A DNA stretch of 38,888 nt, taken from Streptosporangiaceae bacterium. Its GTDB lineage: Bacteria; Actinomycetota; Actinomycetes; Streptosporangiales; Streptosporangiaceae. The notes under the pieces were generated by a model, which did not search any database, was not told the DNA's origin, and was given only the letters and a program-made list of their open reading frames with translations. Location: the NCBI GenBank assembly GCA_025934635.1, contig JAICWX010000051.1, forward strand, positions 1 to 38,888, written 5' to 3'. Numbering within the stretch: the stretch's first letter is position 1; every line of letters starts with the position of its first letter. Below, piece by piece: positions 18,095-25,877 of the stretch. A program made the translations under genes and the position numbers.

Positions 18095-18447
18095 TGAAAG
18101 CTCTCTGCATATCTACCGGATCCGATTCGAATCACAACACCTGGCTAACGGTAAATCACGAGTACCTTGTCCTATCCATCCTGGCGCTACCGGAGAAGGC
18201 GGTGCTGTTCCGACTCATGGCGGACGACACAAGGACTCCTATACTCGCGGAGTCTTCGCTCTTCGCCGCGGTATCACAGCCGCTTCCCAGCAATTGGGTT
18301 GCAGCAGTACGGGAGGGTGGCGCGGTAGAACTCGGCCCCCGGGGCTGGCTGGATGCAGGCTTCTGGGAACGCTTCTTCGACGGCGAAGCGGAAGCTGAGG
18401 AGATTTTCAGGAAAGAATCTGAGGCCATGAACAGCGAGAACCGCTAG
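18091..18447 (+). CDS. Candidate immunity protein for the RHS tip
   Basis: The 118-aa product has no signal or membrane segment, as expected for a cytosolic antidote. Visible features are NTWLTVNHEYLVLSILALP, VLFRLMADDTRTP, SNWVAAVREGGAVELGPRGW and GFWERFFDGEAEAEEIFRKE. The ATG at 18091 overlaps the toxin stop (ATGATGA region, TGA 18092-18094), with a second in-frame ATG at 18094. The role is inferred from position, size and the 4-bp overlap, which are the hallmarks of toxin-immunity pairs. The W/F-rich GFWE.FFDGE motif resembles small immunity families seen next to polymorphic toxins, but I cannot name one. Codon use is less GC-biased than in neighbouring housekeeping genes, matching the tip. 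Confidence 0.7.
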   Translation: MMKALCISTGSDSNHNTWLTVNHEYLVLSILALPEKAVLFRLMADDTRTPILAESSLFAAVSQPLPSNWVAAVREGGAVELGPRGWLDAGFWERFFDGEAEAEEIFRKESEAMNSENR

Positions 18448-18489
18448 CCTCGCGTATTCGTGAAGGTGGACGTTGCCCGGCCCGCGTTG

Positions 18490-19137
18490 TCAGGTGGCCA
18501 GGTGGGCGGTGTCGTTGAAGGAGCGCAGGACGGCGGGGCCGTCGGCGTACCAGTCGATCTCGGACAGGGCGGCCACGTCCAGGTGCATCCGGAACAGCGC
18601 GGGCGGCGGGGCGAGCAGGGCGGCGGCGACCAGGGTCTTGATCGGGGTCACGTGGCTGACGAGCAGGACGCGCTGACCGGCCCGGGCGGCCAGCAGCCGG
18701 GCCAGCGCGGCGGTGACCCGCTCGCTGACGTCGGCGAAGCTCTCGCCGCCGGGGGGCGCGACCTGCGGGTCGGCCAGCCAGGCGGTCATCTCCGACGGCC
18801 AGCGCTCCCGTACCTCGGCGAAGGTCAGGCCGTCCCAGTCACCGAAGTCGGTTTCCCGGAAGCCGTCATCGGTCGTCACCGGGAGGCCGGTGACCGCGGC
18901 CACCGCTTCGGCCGTCTGCACCGTCCGCCGCAGCGGCGACGCCACGATGGCGTCGATGGCCGCCGACGCGAGCCGCTTGGCCGCGGCAGCGGCCTGCGCG
19001 AGGCCCGTCTCGGTGAGCGGCACGTCGGTCCGGCCGGCGTACCGTCTCTGCACCGACATCGGCGTCTGCCCGTGCCGCAGCAGCAGGGTGACGGTGGGCT
19101 CGCCCTGAGCGGGCATCCAGGCGGACCTGGCGCGCAC
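18490..19137 (-). CDS. Histidine phosphatase family protein (phosphoglycerate-mutase-like)
   Basis: The 215-aa protein has the branch-2/1 histidine phosphatase signature LLLRHGQTPMSVQRRYAGR near residues 18-36, the conserved Arg in SPLRRTVQTAEA, the acid Glu in FRETDFGDWDGLTF, and the second His in LLVSHVTPIKTLVAAAL. These build the His-Arg-His phosphotransfer site. In mycobacteria the homologous domain is fused behind an RNase H domain (Rv2228c type). Here no RNase H part precedes it; the upstream zinc-ribbon gene ends only 8 bp away. The substrate is unknown; alpha-ribazole phosphate or general acid phosphatase activity are possibilities. GTG 19137 is used, with ATG 19116 as an alternative. 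Confidence 0.85.
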   Translation of the reverse strand: MRARSAWMPAQGEPTVTLLLRHGQTPMSVQRRYAGRTDVPLTETGLAQAAAAAKRLASAAIDAIVASPLRRTVQTAEAVAAVTGLPVTTDDGFRETDFGDWDGLTFAEVRERWPSEMTAWLADPQVAPPGGESFADVSERVTAALARLLAARAGQRVLLVSHVTPIKTLVAAALLAPPPALFRMHLDVAALSEIDWYADGPAVLRSFNDTAHLAT

Positions 19138-19144
19138 GGGCGGC

Positions 19145-19885
19145 CTACAAGCCGGATTCGGGCGTGCGGACCAGGATCCGCCTGCACTCCTCGCACCGGA
19201 TCACGTCGTCCGGCGCGGCCGCCCGGAATCCCTTCAGGTCCGCCGCGTCGACGGTCAGGTGACATCCCTCGCAGCGCCCGGCCCGCAGCAACGCCGCGCC
19301 GGAGCCCTTGGTCTTGCGGATCTGGTCGTAGAGAGCAATCAGGTCGGCCGGCACGTCGGCGGCCACGCCGCCGCGCCGGTCCAGCGCCTTGGCGGCCTGC
19401 TCGTCGATCTCGGCGAAGATCGCGTCCCGGCGGGCCGTTACCTCGGCTACCTCGCCGCCGAGGCTGTCCCGGCTCGCGGTCAGCTCGTCCCGCTGGCTTT
19501 CGAGCGTCTCGCGGCGCTCCATCAGCTCGAGCACGACTTCCTCGAGGTCGCCCTGCCGGCGGTGCAGGTTCTCGATCTCCGACTGCAGGCTCGCCAGCTC
19601 GCGGGCGGCGGACACCTGCCCGGCGTCGAGCCGGGCCCGGTCCTTCTCGATCCTGACCCGGACCTGCTCTACGTCACGCTCGGCCCGGCCCTGCTCGCGG
19701 TCCAGGTCACCGAGCGCGGTTTCGGTCACCACCAGGGCGTCCCTGAGCTCGCCGGCCTTCGCCTCCAGGCCGGCCAGCTCGGCGACTTCTGGCAGGCCGC
19801 GCCTGCGGTGGTCGAGGCGGGCGAGCTCGGTGTCCAGGTCCGCCAGTTCAAGCAGGCGGAGCTGGGTTTGCGGTGATGCCTTCAC
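19145..19885 (-). CDS. C4-type zinc-ribbon, long coiled-coil protein (Rv2229c/CT398-like)
   Basis: The 246-aa protein is almost entirely a long alpha-helical hairpin: heptad-rich, charged sequence from about 10 to 175 (LADLDTELARLDHRRRG, SLQSEIENLHRRQGDLEEV). It ends with a four-cysteine ribbon, CEGCHL and CEECRRILVR, about 24 residues apart. Proteins of this build are widespread in actinobacteria and are thought to bind nucleic acid or the ribosome-associated machinery; the exact role is unsettled. It sits directly upstream of the histidine phosphatase, a conserved actinobacterial pair. GTG 19885 is chosen over the upstream TTG because TAACGT (19899-19894) ends 8 nt before it, as in a leaderless promoter. 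Confidence 0.82.
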   Translation of the reverse strand: MKASPQTQLRLLELADLDTELARLDHRRRGLPEVAELAGLEAKAGELRDALVVTETALGDLDREQGRAERDVEQVRVRIEKDRARLDAGQVSAARELASLQSEIENLHRRQGDLEEVVLELMERRETLESQRDELTASRDSLGGEVAEVTARRDAIFAEIDEQAAKALDRRGGVAADVPADLIALYDQIRKTKGSGAALLRAGRCEGCHLTVDAADLKGFRAAAPDDVIRCEECRRILVRTPESGL

Positions 19886-19946
19886 GGGTCCCAACGTTAG
19901 TCCAACCGGAGCCCTGCGTAGTCCCTAGCGTGGTAGACCTTGCCCC

Positions 19947-20453
19947 ATGGAGGTCCCTCACGTGAGCCGGCCTTTCATGCCGGGGTACGGCATCGCCGGG
20001 CCGGCCGAAGGCAGCGGGCTCCTGCACTGGTCATGGGCGGTAGAGCGGCTGACCGCGGCGCGCAACTACTGGGTCGCGAGTGTCTGGCCAGACGGGCGGC
20101 CGCACATCATGCCGGTCTGGGGCATGTGGGACGACGGCACCTTGTGGTTCACCAGCAGCGCCGGCTCCCGGAAGGTGCGCAACCTGGCCGCCGACCCCCG
20201 CTGCTGCATCACCACCGAGGACGCGTCGGACCCCGTGGTCATCGAGGGCAACGCGCACATCACGACCGAGGTGCCGGTGCTGCGGCGGGTGGTCGACCTG
20301 ATGAACGCCAAGTACCGGACGGACTACCGGGTCGACTTCCTCGACCCGGCCACCAACGCCACCATCGGGGTCCGGCCGCACCGCGTGTTCAGCATGCGGG
20401 CGGGCGACTTCACCGGATCGCCCACCCGCTGGGTCTTCGAGGGCGAGCGGTAA
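19947..20453 (+). CDS. Pyridoxamine-5'-phosphate-oxidase-like split-barrel protein
   Basis: The 168-aa protein has the split beta-barrel pattern: NYWVASVWPDGRPHIMPVWG, LWFTSSAGSRKVRNLAADPR, CCITTEDASDPVVIEGNA, and a C-terminal VRPHRVFSMRAGDFTGSPTRW. Members of this superfamily in actinobacteria bind FMN, heme or F420; the HIMPVWGMWDDG and SRKVRNL blocks are typical of F420/FMN-type enzymes. The substrate is unknown. ATG 19947 follows a weak -10-like TAGACC by 7 nt. GTG 19962 has a good GGAGG ribosome-binding site at 19949-19953 and may be the true start. The gene is divergent to the zinc-ribbon gene, about 60 bp away. Confidence 0.8.
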   Translation: MEVPHVSRPFMPGYGIAGPAEGSGLLHWSWAVERLTAARNYWVASVWPDGRPHIMPVWGMWDDGTLWFTSSAGSRKVRNLAADPRCCITTEDASDPVVIEGNAHITTEVPVLRRVVDLMNAKYRTDYRVDFLDPATNATIGVRPHRVFSMRAGDFTGSPTRWVFEGER

Positions 20454-20532
20454 GAACCGCGCAATCTTCGCCTGGCTAACGAAACACCCGGAGCCGGGTA
20501 GCGTGGGAAGGCGCACAGCCGCGACTTCCGCC

Positions 20533-22281
20533 ATGACACCAGCGTCCGCCCCCGACGGTAACCAGCCTCAGGCTCCCCGCGCTCTCGCCGGAGCCGCTGT
20601 CGGCGTGCTCGCGGCAGCGGTCGCGATCGGCGCGTCGCAGCTCGCCGCCGGGCTGACCGTCCCGCAGAGCTCGCCGGTACTCGCGGTCGGCCAGACCGCC
20701 ATCGATCTCACGCCGCTGCCGGTCAAGAACTTCGCCATCTCGACGTTCGGCTCCGATGACAAGATCGCCCTGCTCACCGGCATCCTGGTGCTACTGGCCC
20801 TGTACGCGGCGTGGGTCGGGACCCGGGCGATGCGACGGCTGTCATCCGGCCTGTGGGGGCTCTCGCTCTTCGCCTTCATCGGCCTGTACGCCGCCCTGAA
20901 CCGGCCCGGCTCCAGCCTGGAATATGTCGTGCCCACGCTGGCCGGGGCCGTGGCCGGGGCGTTCGCGCTCACCCGGCTGGCGCGCGCCGCGGCCCAGCTG
21001 AGCGTTCCCGCGGCCCGGCCCCGGGACCCGGGCCGTTCTCCGGCCGCCCGGCCCGGTCCCCCGTCCTTGCCGCAGGCACTGACCCCGCCGGACCTGCCAG
21101 CTTCCCCGGACACACCGCCGCCGGACACACCGCCGCCGGACCGGCCCGCACCGCCGGGCTCCTCCTTCACCTTCCTGCCTAACCCCGATGACGCCGGGCC
21201 GCCGCGCGGGCCGGCCCGGCGGCGTTTCCTGGTCGCCAGCGGCGTCGCCGCGGCTGCGGCTGCCGCGGGCACGCTCGCCGGGCGCGAGCTGGGCATGCAG
21301 CGCGACGTCACCCGGGCGCGGGCCGCCTTGCGGTTCCCGCGGCCCGCCGTTGCCGCCCCGCCGCTGCCGGCGGGCAGCAACCTGGGCATCCCGGGTCTCA
21401 GCTCGTTCATCACCCCGAACAGCAGCTTCTACCGGGTCGACACCGCCCTGATCCTGCCGCAGGTCGACCCGTCGACCTGGCGGCTCCGCATCCACGGGAT
21501 GGTGCGCCGCGAGGTGACCATTACCTTCGCCGAGCTGCTCAAGCGCCCCCTCATCGAGGGCTACGTGACCCTCACCTGCGTGTCTGACCCGGTGGGCGGC
21601 CCCTACGTGGGCAACGCCAAGTGGCTCGGCGCCAGCCTGACCGCCCTGATCCGGCAGGCGCGCCCGCTCGCGGGCGCGGACCAGCTGCTGTGCACCTCGG
21701 TCGACGGGTTCACCTCGGGTACCCCGCTGCCGGTCGTGCTGGACGGCCGGGACGCGCTGCTCGCCGTGGCGATGAACGGCGCGGCGCTGCCGGTCGCGCA
21801 CGGCTTCCCGGCCCGGATGGTGATTCCCGGCCTGTACGGCTACGTGTCCGCGACCAAGTGGGTGACCGACATCGAGGTCACCACGTTCGCGACGGCCACC
21901 GCCTACTGGGCCTCACGCGGCTGGTCGCAGCAGGCGCCGATCAAGACCGAGTCCCAGGTCGACGTGCCCGCGGCCGGCGCGTCGCTGCACCCGGGCCGGA
22001 CGCCGGTGGCCGGGGTGGCCTGGGCCCAGCACAAGGGCGTCGCCGCGGTAGAGGTCCGGGTCGACCGCGGCCCGTGGCACGAAGCGCGGCTGGCCGCGGT
22101 GCCGGGCATCGACACCTGGCGGCAGTGGGTCTGGGAATGGCCGGCTACTCCGGGCAGCCACCTGCTCGAGTCCCGGGCCACCGACCAGTCCGGCTACACC
22201 CAGACCGCGGCGCAGGCTCCGCCGGATCCCAACGGCGCCTCCGGCTACCCCTCAGCCACCGTCACCGTCACTGGCTCCTGA
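20533..22281 (+). CDS. Membrane-anchored molybdopterin-dependent oxidoreductase (sulfite-oxidase family)
   Basis: This 582-aa protein has three or four N-terminal membrane helices (LAGAAVGVLAAAVAIGA, IALLTGILVLLALYAAWV, GLWGLSLFAFIGLYAAL, LAGAVAGAFALTRL), a Pro-rich linker with a TPPPD repeat, then RRRFLVASGVAAAAAAAG like a second anchor. The extracytoplasmic domain holds the Moco fold: TPNSSFYRVDTALILPQVD, then YVTLTCVSDPVGGPYVGNAKW with the molybdenum-ligand Cys near 348, RMVIPGLYGYVSATKWV and YWASRGWSQQAPIKTES. The C-terminal dimerisation domain, VAGVAWAQHKGVAAVEVRVD, completes the sulfite-oxidase plan. The electron acceptor is unknown. ATG 20533 is used because GTG 20503 overlaps a candidate -10 (TAGCGT, 20499-20504). 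Confidence 0.85.
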   Translation: MTPASAPDGNQPQAPRALAGAAVGVLAAAVAIGASQLAAGLTVPQSSPVLAVGQTAIDLTPLPVKNFAISTFGSDDKIALLTGILVLLALYAAWVGTRAMRRLSSGLWGLSLFAFIGLYAALNRPGSSLEYVVPTLAGAVAGAFALTRLARAAAQLSVPAARPRDPGRSPAARPGPPSLPQALTPPDLPASPDTPPPDTPPPDRPAPPGSSFTFLPNPDDAGPPRGPARRRFLVASGVAAAAAAAGTLAGRELGMQRDVTRARAALRFPRPAVAAPPLPAGSNLGIPGLSSFITPNSSFYRVDTALILPQVDPSTWRLRIHGMVRREVTITFAELLKRPLIEGYVTLTCVSDPVGGPYVGNAKWLGASLTALIRQARPLAGADQLLCTSVDGFTSGTPLPVVLDGRDALLAVAMNGAALPVAHGFPARMVIPGLYGYVSATKWVTDIEVTTFATATAYWASRGWSQQAPIKTESQVDVPAAGASLHPGRTPVAGVAWAQHKGVAAVEVRVDRGPWHEARLAAVPGIDTWRQWVWEWPATPGSHLLESRATDQSGYTQTAAQAPPDPNGASGYPSATVTVTGS

Positions 22282-22353
22282 GAGCCCGGACCCGGCGGCG
22301 GGCCCGCCGGCCCCGGCGCTACGGTAGGCGGGGGCGGAAACACGGGAGGCGCG

Positions 22354-24003
22354 ATGAGCGAAGCCGACGCCGCGTTCACCGGGCTGGCGCGGGAGTACCT
22401 GGACGACCGGGCCGAGCGGCACCCGGAGAGCGCCACGGGCCTGGGCGACCACCGGTTCGATGCGCGCCTGGCCGACCCCTCGGCCCAGGCACTCGAGGCC
22501 GAACGCCGTGCACTCGACGGCTGGGGCCGGCGGCTCGCCGCCATCGGCCAGGGCGCCCTGTCGGCCGAGCATCAGGTGGACGCCGCGATGATGGCCAACG
22601 GCGTGGCGCGGCGGGTCTTCGAGATCGACGAGCTGCGCGAGCACACCTGGAACCCGCTGTTCGCCAACCCGGGCCGGGCCGTCTATCAGCTGCTGGCCAG
22701 GGACTTCGCGCCGCTGCCGGAGCGGCTGGAGGCCGTGGCCGGCCGCCTGGGGCAGATCCCCCCGGTCCTGGCCGAAGCGCGGCGGCAGCTCGGCCAGATG
22801 CCCCGGGTGCACCTGGAGACCGCGATCGGGCAGTTCGACGGGACGATCGCGATGATCAGCAAGGACATCGACGCCGCGCTCGAGGCCGCGCCGCAGTGTG
22901 CCGGGCCGCTCGCCCGGGTCCGCCCGGCCGCGCTCGAGGCGCTGGCCGGGCACCGCGACTGGCTCTGCGCGCAGCTGGAATCGCCTGACGGCTTCGCCGA
23001 CCCGAGGATCGGGCCGGAGCGGTTCGCCCGCAAGCTGTCGCTCACGCTGAATGCCGCGGCGGACGCGGAGGCCATCCTGGCCCGGGCGCAGGCCGACCTG
23101 GACCAGGTGACCGGGCAGATCGCCGAGCTGGCCGCGCAGCTGGCCGGCACGACCGGCCCGGACGTGGTCCGGGAGGTGCTCGGCCGGCTGGCGCAGGACG
23201 TGCCGGACGACGTCAGCATCCTGGAGTTCTGCCGGGCCGCCCTGGTCACGCAGACCGCCTTCGTGACCGATCGCCGCCTGGTCACGGTCTACGACGACCC
23301 GGTCGAGCTGATCGTGATGCCGGAGATCGACCGCGGGGTCGCGGTGGCCTACTGCGACTCCCCCGGCCCGCTCGAGCAGGCGCCGCTGTCGACGTTCATC
23401 GCGGTATCGCCGACGCCGGCCGACTGGACGGCGGGACGGGTCGCCTCGTTCTACCGGGAGTACAACCGGCACATGGTCCACAACCTGATGGTCCACGAGG
23501 CCATGCCGGGTCACTATCTGCAGCTCCAGCACTCACGCCGGTTCACGGGGTCGGACACCGTCATCCGGGCGGCGCTCCGTTCCGGCTCTTTCGTCGAAGG
23601 CTGGGCGGTCTACGCCGAGCAGGTCATGGCGCAGCAGGAGTACCCGGGCGACGGCGATCCGCGCGCGGTCCGGATGCAGCAGCTCAAGATGCAGCTGCGC
23701 ATGATCATCAACGCCATCCTGGACGCCCGCATCCACGCCCACGGCATGACCGAGGCGGAAGCCATGGCCCTGATGACCGGCCGCGGTTACCAGGAGGAAG
23801 GCGAGGCGGCAGGCAAGTGGCGCCGGGCCCAGCTCACGTCGGCCCAGCTGTCCACGTACTACGTCGGGTACAGCGAGGTCTCCGACCTGGCGGCCGACCT
23901 GCGGGCGGCGGACCCCGGCCAGGGCGACCGGCAGCTGCACGACCGCATGCTGGCGCACGGTTCGCCGCCGGCCCGGCTGCTGCGCACGCTGATCGCCGCC
24001 TGA
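22354..24003 (+). CDS. DUF885 family zinc-dependent hydrolase
   Basis: The 549-aa protein is mostly helical and starts AFTGLAREYLDDRAERHPE, the usual DUF885 opening. The key block HNLMVHEAMPGHYLQLQHS near residue 375-390 contains a HExxxGH metal site, and RSGSFVEGWAVYAEQVM follows with the third ligand Glu. The C-terminal RMIINAILDARIHAHGMT and YYVGYSEV are also family features. DUF885 proteins are thermolysin/carboxypeptidase-like metallohydrolases; the substrate is unknown and no signal peptide is seen, so it is cytosolic. ATG 22354 is preceded by GGGAGG. A GC-rich 14-bp palindrome at 22296-22309 lies between it and the previous gene. Confidence 0.88.
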   Translation: MSEADAAFTGLAREYLDDRAERHPESATGLGDHRFDARLADPSAQALEAERRALDGWGRRLAAIGQGALSAEHQVDAAMMANGVARRVFEIDELREHTWNPLFANPGRAVYQLLARDFAPLPERLEAVAGRLGQIPPVLAEARRQLGQMPRVHLETAIGQFDGTIAMISKDIDAALEAAPQCAGPLARVRPAALEALAGHRDWLCAQLESPDGFADPRIGPERFARKLSLTLNAAADAEAILARAQADLDQVTGQIAELAAQLAGTTGPDVVREVLGRLAQDVPDDVSILEFCRAALVTQTAFVTDRRLVTVYDDPVELIVMPEIDRGVAVAYCDSPGPLEQAPLSTFIAVSPTPADWTAGRVASFYREYNRHMVHNLMVHEAMPGHYLQLQHSRRFTGSDTVIRAALRSGSFVEGWAVYAEQVMAQQEYPGDGDPRAVRMQQLKMQLRMIINAILDARIHAHGMTEAEAMALMTGRGYQEEGEAAGKWRRAQLTSAQLSTYYVGYSEVSDLAADLRAADPGQGDRQLHDRMLAHGSPPARLLRTLIAA

Positions 24004-24009
24004 ATCCCG

Positions 24010-24120
24010 TCACGACAGGCGGCGCGGCTGGATCCGCCACACGCAGAATCCGGCCAGGATCAGGGCGAGGACCACGTCGGGCCCGGAGACCTCGGGTGTC
24101 CGGGTGCTGATCCTGACCAC
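24010..24120 (-). other. Possible remnant: membrane-helix tail on the minus strand
   Basis: The minus strand reads TRTPEVSGPDVVLALILAG, then FCVWRIQPRRLS and a stop at 24010. This looks like the last membrane helix and basic tail of a membrane protein. GTG 24120 would give only 36 aa and overlaps the truncated regulator. It may be the tail of a lost gene or a chance reading. Confidence 0.25.
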
Positions 24121-24577
24121 CTTTGATTTCGACGAGTACGTCTTCGCCGCGCTGCGCGCGGGCGCCAGCGGCTACCTGATCAAGGACACCCCGCCGCCCG
24201 AGCTGCTGGCCGGCATCCGGGTGGTCGCGGCCGGCGAGGCACTGCTCGCGCCCCGCGTCACCCGGCGGCTCATCGCCGAGTTCACCCGCCGCCCCGGCCC
24301 GGCCAGCGCGGCGGCCGGGCGGTCAGGCGCCGCGCTGGCCGGGGTCACCGAGCGGGAACGCGAGGTCCTGACGCTGATCGGGCTCGGCCTGTCCAACACC
24401 GAGATAGCGACCCGGCTGCACGTCAGCATGTCCACCGCCAAGACCCACGTCGGCCGCCTGCTGATGAAGCTGGACGCGCGGGACCGGGCCCAGCTGGTCA
24501 TCGCCGCCTACGGGGCCGGCCTGGTCAGCCCGGAAGCGGGGTGGGACATACCTAGACCCGGCCGGAGCCAGACCTAG
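24104..24577 (+). pseudogene. NarL/LuxR response regulator lacking most of its receiver domain
   Basis: The 157-aa reading frame starts VLILTTFDFDEYVFAAL and continues RAGASGYLIKDTPPPELLAGI, which is the last third of a NarL-type receiver domain, with the conserved KD lysine. A complete LuxR HTH follows: VTEREREVLTLIGLGLSNTEI, STAKTHVGRLLMKLD. The phosphoacceptor Asp and the acidic pocket are missing. Homology reaches only to GVRV at about 24095; about 80 residues that should precede are replaced by unrelated sequence. No sensor kinase gene is adjacent. A free LuxR HTH could still bind DNA, but there is no visible ribosome-binding site, so I treat it as a truncated gene. It closely resembles the intact regulator at 32646-33380. 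Confidence 0.65.
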
Positions 24578-24582
24578 GTATG
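24547..24582. terminator. Inverted repeat between convergent genes
   Basis: CATACCTAG at 24547-24555 and CTAGGTATG at 24574-24582 form perfect 9-bp arms around a GC-rich 18-nt loop. It spans the regulator stop and lies 8 bp from the yidC stop, so it may act as a bidirectional terminator, or be an operator. Confidence 0.4.
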
Positions 24583-24590
24583 CAAATCGG

Positions 24591-25445
24591 TTATTTCCCC
24601 GACGCGGCGGGACGGTGCCGGGCGCGAGACTGTGTTAGCTGGGCCGCTCCGGAGGGAACCTCCGGCCGCGGAACACCGCGGTCGGTGCTGAGAGCGGTCC
24701 AGCCTTTCCCGCTTGCGCCCCGCCGCCAGTAGAACGCCCGCTCGGCCAGGGACCAGGCCAGCGACGTGAGCAGGTAGATGCCCGCCGCCAGCGGGACGAA
24801 CGCCGCGAAGACAACGGTCAGGTACGGCAGCACCCGGGCCAGCAGCCCGGGGCCGCCCGCGGCGGCCGGGGCAGCGGCGCCCCGGCCACCGCGGGCCGCC
24901 GGGGCCGTCATCCGCCGGCCGAGCCGGGCGGACAGCCAGCACAGGCCGGCCAGCAGCGCGAACACGCCGAGGAAGACCGCTCCCGGCGCGCTCACGGCGC
25001 CGGCTCCGCTGAGCCAGTGCATGCCGAGCGGCACGCCGAACAGGTCCTTGGCGAGCAGCGTGTTCGCTGTCCCGCCGACCTGCGGCGAGCGGAACAGCAG
25101 GTACATGACCGACAGGAACGGCCACTGCAGGAGCAGCGGGGCGAAGCCGGCGAACATCGACGTGCCCTCCCGCTTGTACAGCGCGGCCATCTCGCGCTGC
25201 AGCCGTTCCGGCTGCTTGCCGTGCCGCTGGCGCAGCGCCAGCAGCTGCGGGGCGAGCCGGGCCTGGACGGCCTGCCCGCGCAGGGCGCGCAGGCTCAGCG
25301 GCATGAGCAGGAGCCGGACCGCCATGGTGAACACGACGATCGCGGCCACCGCGGCCAGGGCACCCAGGACGGGCGTGAAGATACCGGTCAGCCCGGAGAC
25401 GAGGTGATAGGCGGCGTCCACCGGGACGCCGAGGAAACTGAACAT
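24591..25445 (-). CDS. yidC: YidC/Oxa1-family membrane protein insertase
   Basis: The 284-aa protein has the five-helix Oxa1 core: an N-terminal helix (GALAAVAAIVVFTMAVRLLLMP), a cytoplasmic loop with LAPQLLALRQRHGKQPERLQ and ALYKREGTSMFAGFAPLLLQW, then LSVMYLLFR, FLGVFALLAGLCWLSARLG and LPYLTVVFAAFVPLAAGIYLL. TMAVRLLLMPLSLRA supplies the conserved Arg in the groove. It would insert membrane proteins alone or with Sec. It is shorter than the main actinobacterial YidC and has a Gly/Ala-rich cytoplasmic loop, so it is likely a second paralogue. The ATG lies 70 bp downstream of the DUF6412 gene, a common actinobacterial pairing. Confidence 0.88.
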   Translation of the reverse strand: MFSFLGVPVDAAYHLVSGLTGIFTPVLGALAAVAAIVVFTMAVRLLLMPLSLRALRGQAVQARLAPQLLALRQRHGKQPERLQREMAALYKREGTSMFAGFAPLLLQWPFLSVMYLLFRSPQVGGTANTLLAKDLFGVPLGMHWLSGAGAVSAPGAVFLGVFALLAGLCWLSARLGRRMTAPAARGGRGAAAPAAAGGPGLLARVLPYLTVVFAAFVPLAAGIYLLTSLAWSLAERAFYWRRGASGKGWTALSTDRGVPRPEVPSGAAQLTQSRARHRPAASGK

Positions 25446-25515
25446 GGGGAAACGGCCTTCCAGCTACAAGGGATGAGGGCTGGAGGCGGCCGCGAGATCC
25501 GCGGAGTCCGCGAGG

Positions 25516-25836
25516 TCAGCGGGAGACGGCGGCCGCCGGGGCCGCCGAGGGTGCTCTGGGCCTGGACCGGCCCGCCGCGTCGGGATCACGCTGGCGCAGG
25601 AACGCCGCGCCCCAGGACTTCTCCCGCAACGCCGAGGCCCGGCGGATCATCGGCAGGGCGGCGGACGTCCGGGACGGGCCGGATACCGAGGTGAGCAGGA
25701 CCAGGACCGCCGCGAGCATGGCCCCGGCCAGGACGGCACCGGCCATCGCGGTCAGCCCGGAAGGGCTCGCCGCCAGCTGGACCAGGTCGCGCAGCAGCCC
25801 GGCCAGCATGGCCAGCGGGCTGCCCAGCACCGTCAC
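25516..25836 (-). CDS. DUF6412-like small membrane protein
   Basis: The 106-aa product has two hydrophobic segments (SPLAMLAGLLRDLVQLA and MAGAVLAGAMLAAVLVLLTSV) and a conserved basic tail, RASALREKSWGAAFLRQRDPDAAGRSRPRA. That tail, and the position just upstream of a YidC gene, are typical of DUF6412. Function is unknown; co-occurrence suggests a part in membrane-protein insertion. GTG 25836 is preceded by GGAGG at wide spacing; a second GTG two codons on is possible. Confidence 0.65.
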   Translation of the reverse strand: MTVLGSPLAMLAGLLRDLVQLAASPSGLTAMAGAVLAGAMLAAVLVLLTSVSGPSRTSAALPMIRRASALREKSWGAAFLRQRDPDAAGRSRPRAPSAAPAAAVSR

Positions 25837-25877
25837 CTCGACCCGTCCTCCCGTAAGGCTGCTTCCAGCGTACGCCT

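Noticed and set aside
21112..21140. Tandem repeat in the oxidoreductase gene
   Set aside because: It encodes a TPPPD linker between membrane and enzymatic domains and needs no other explanation.
22296..22309. 14-bp GC palindrome between the oxidoreductase and DUF885 genes
   Set aside because: It has no loop and such GC palindromes are common by chance in this composition, so it is not reported as a site.
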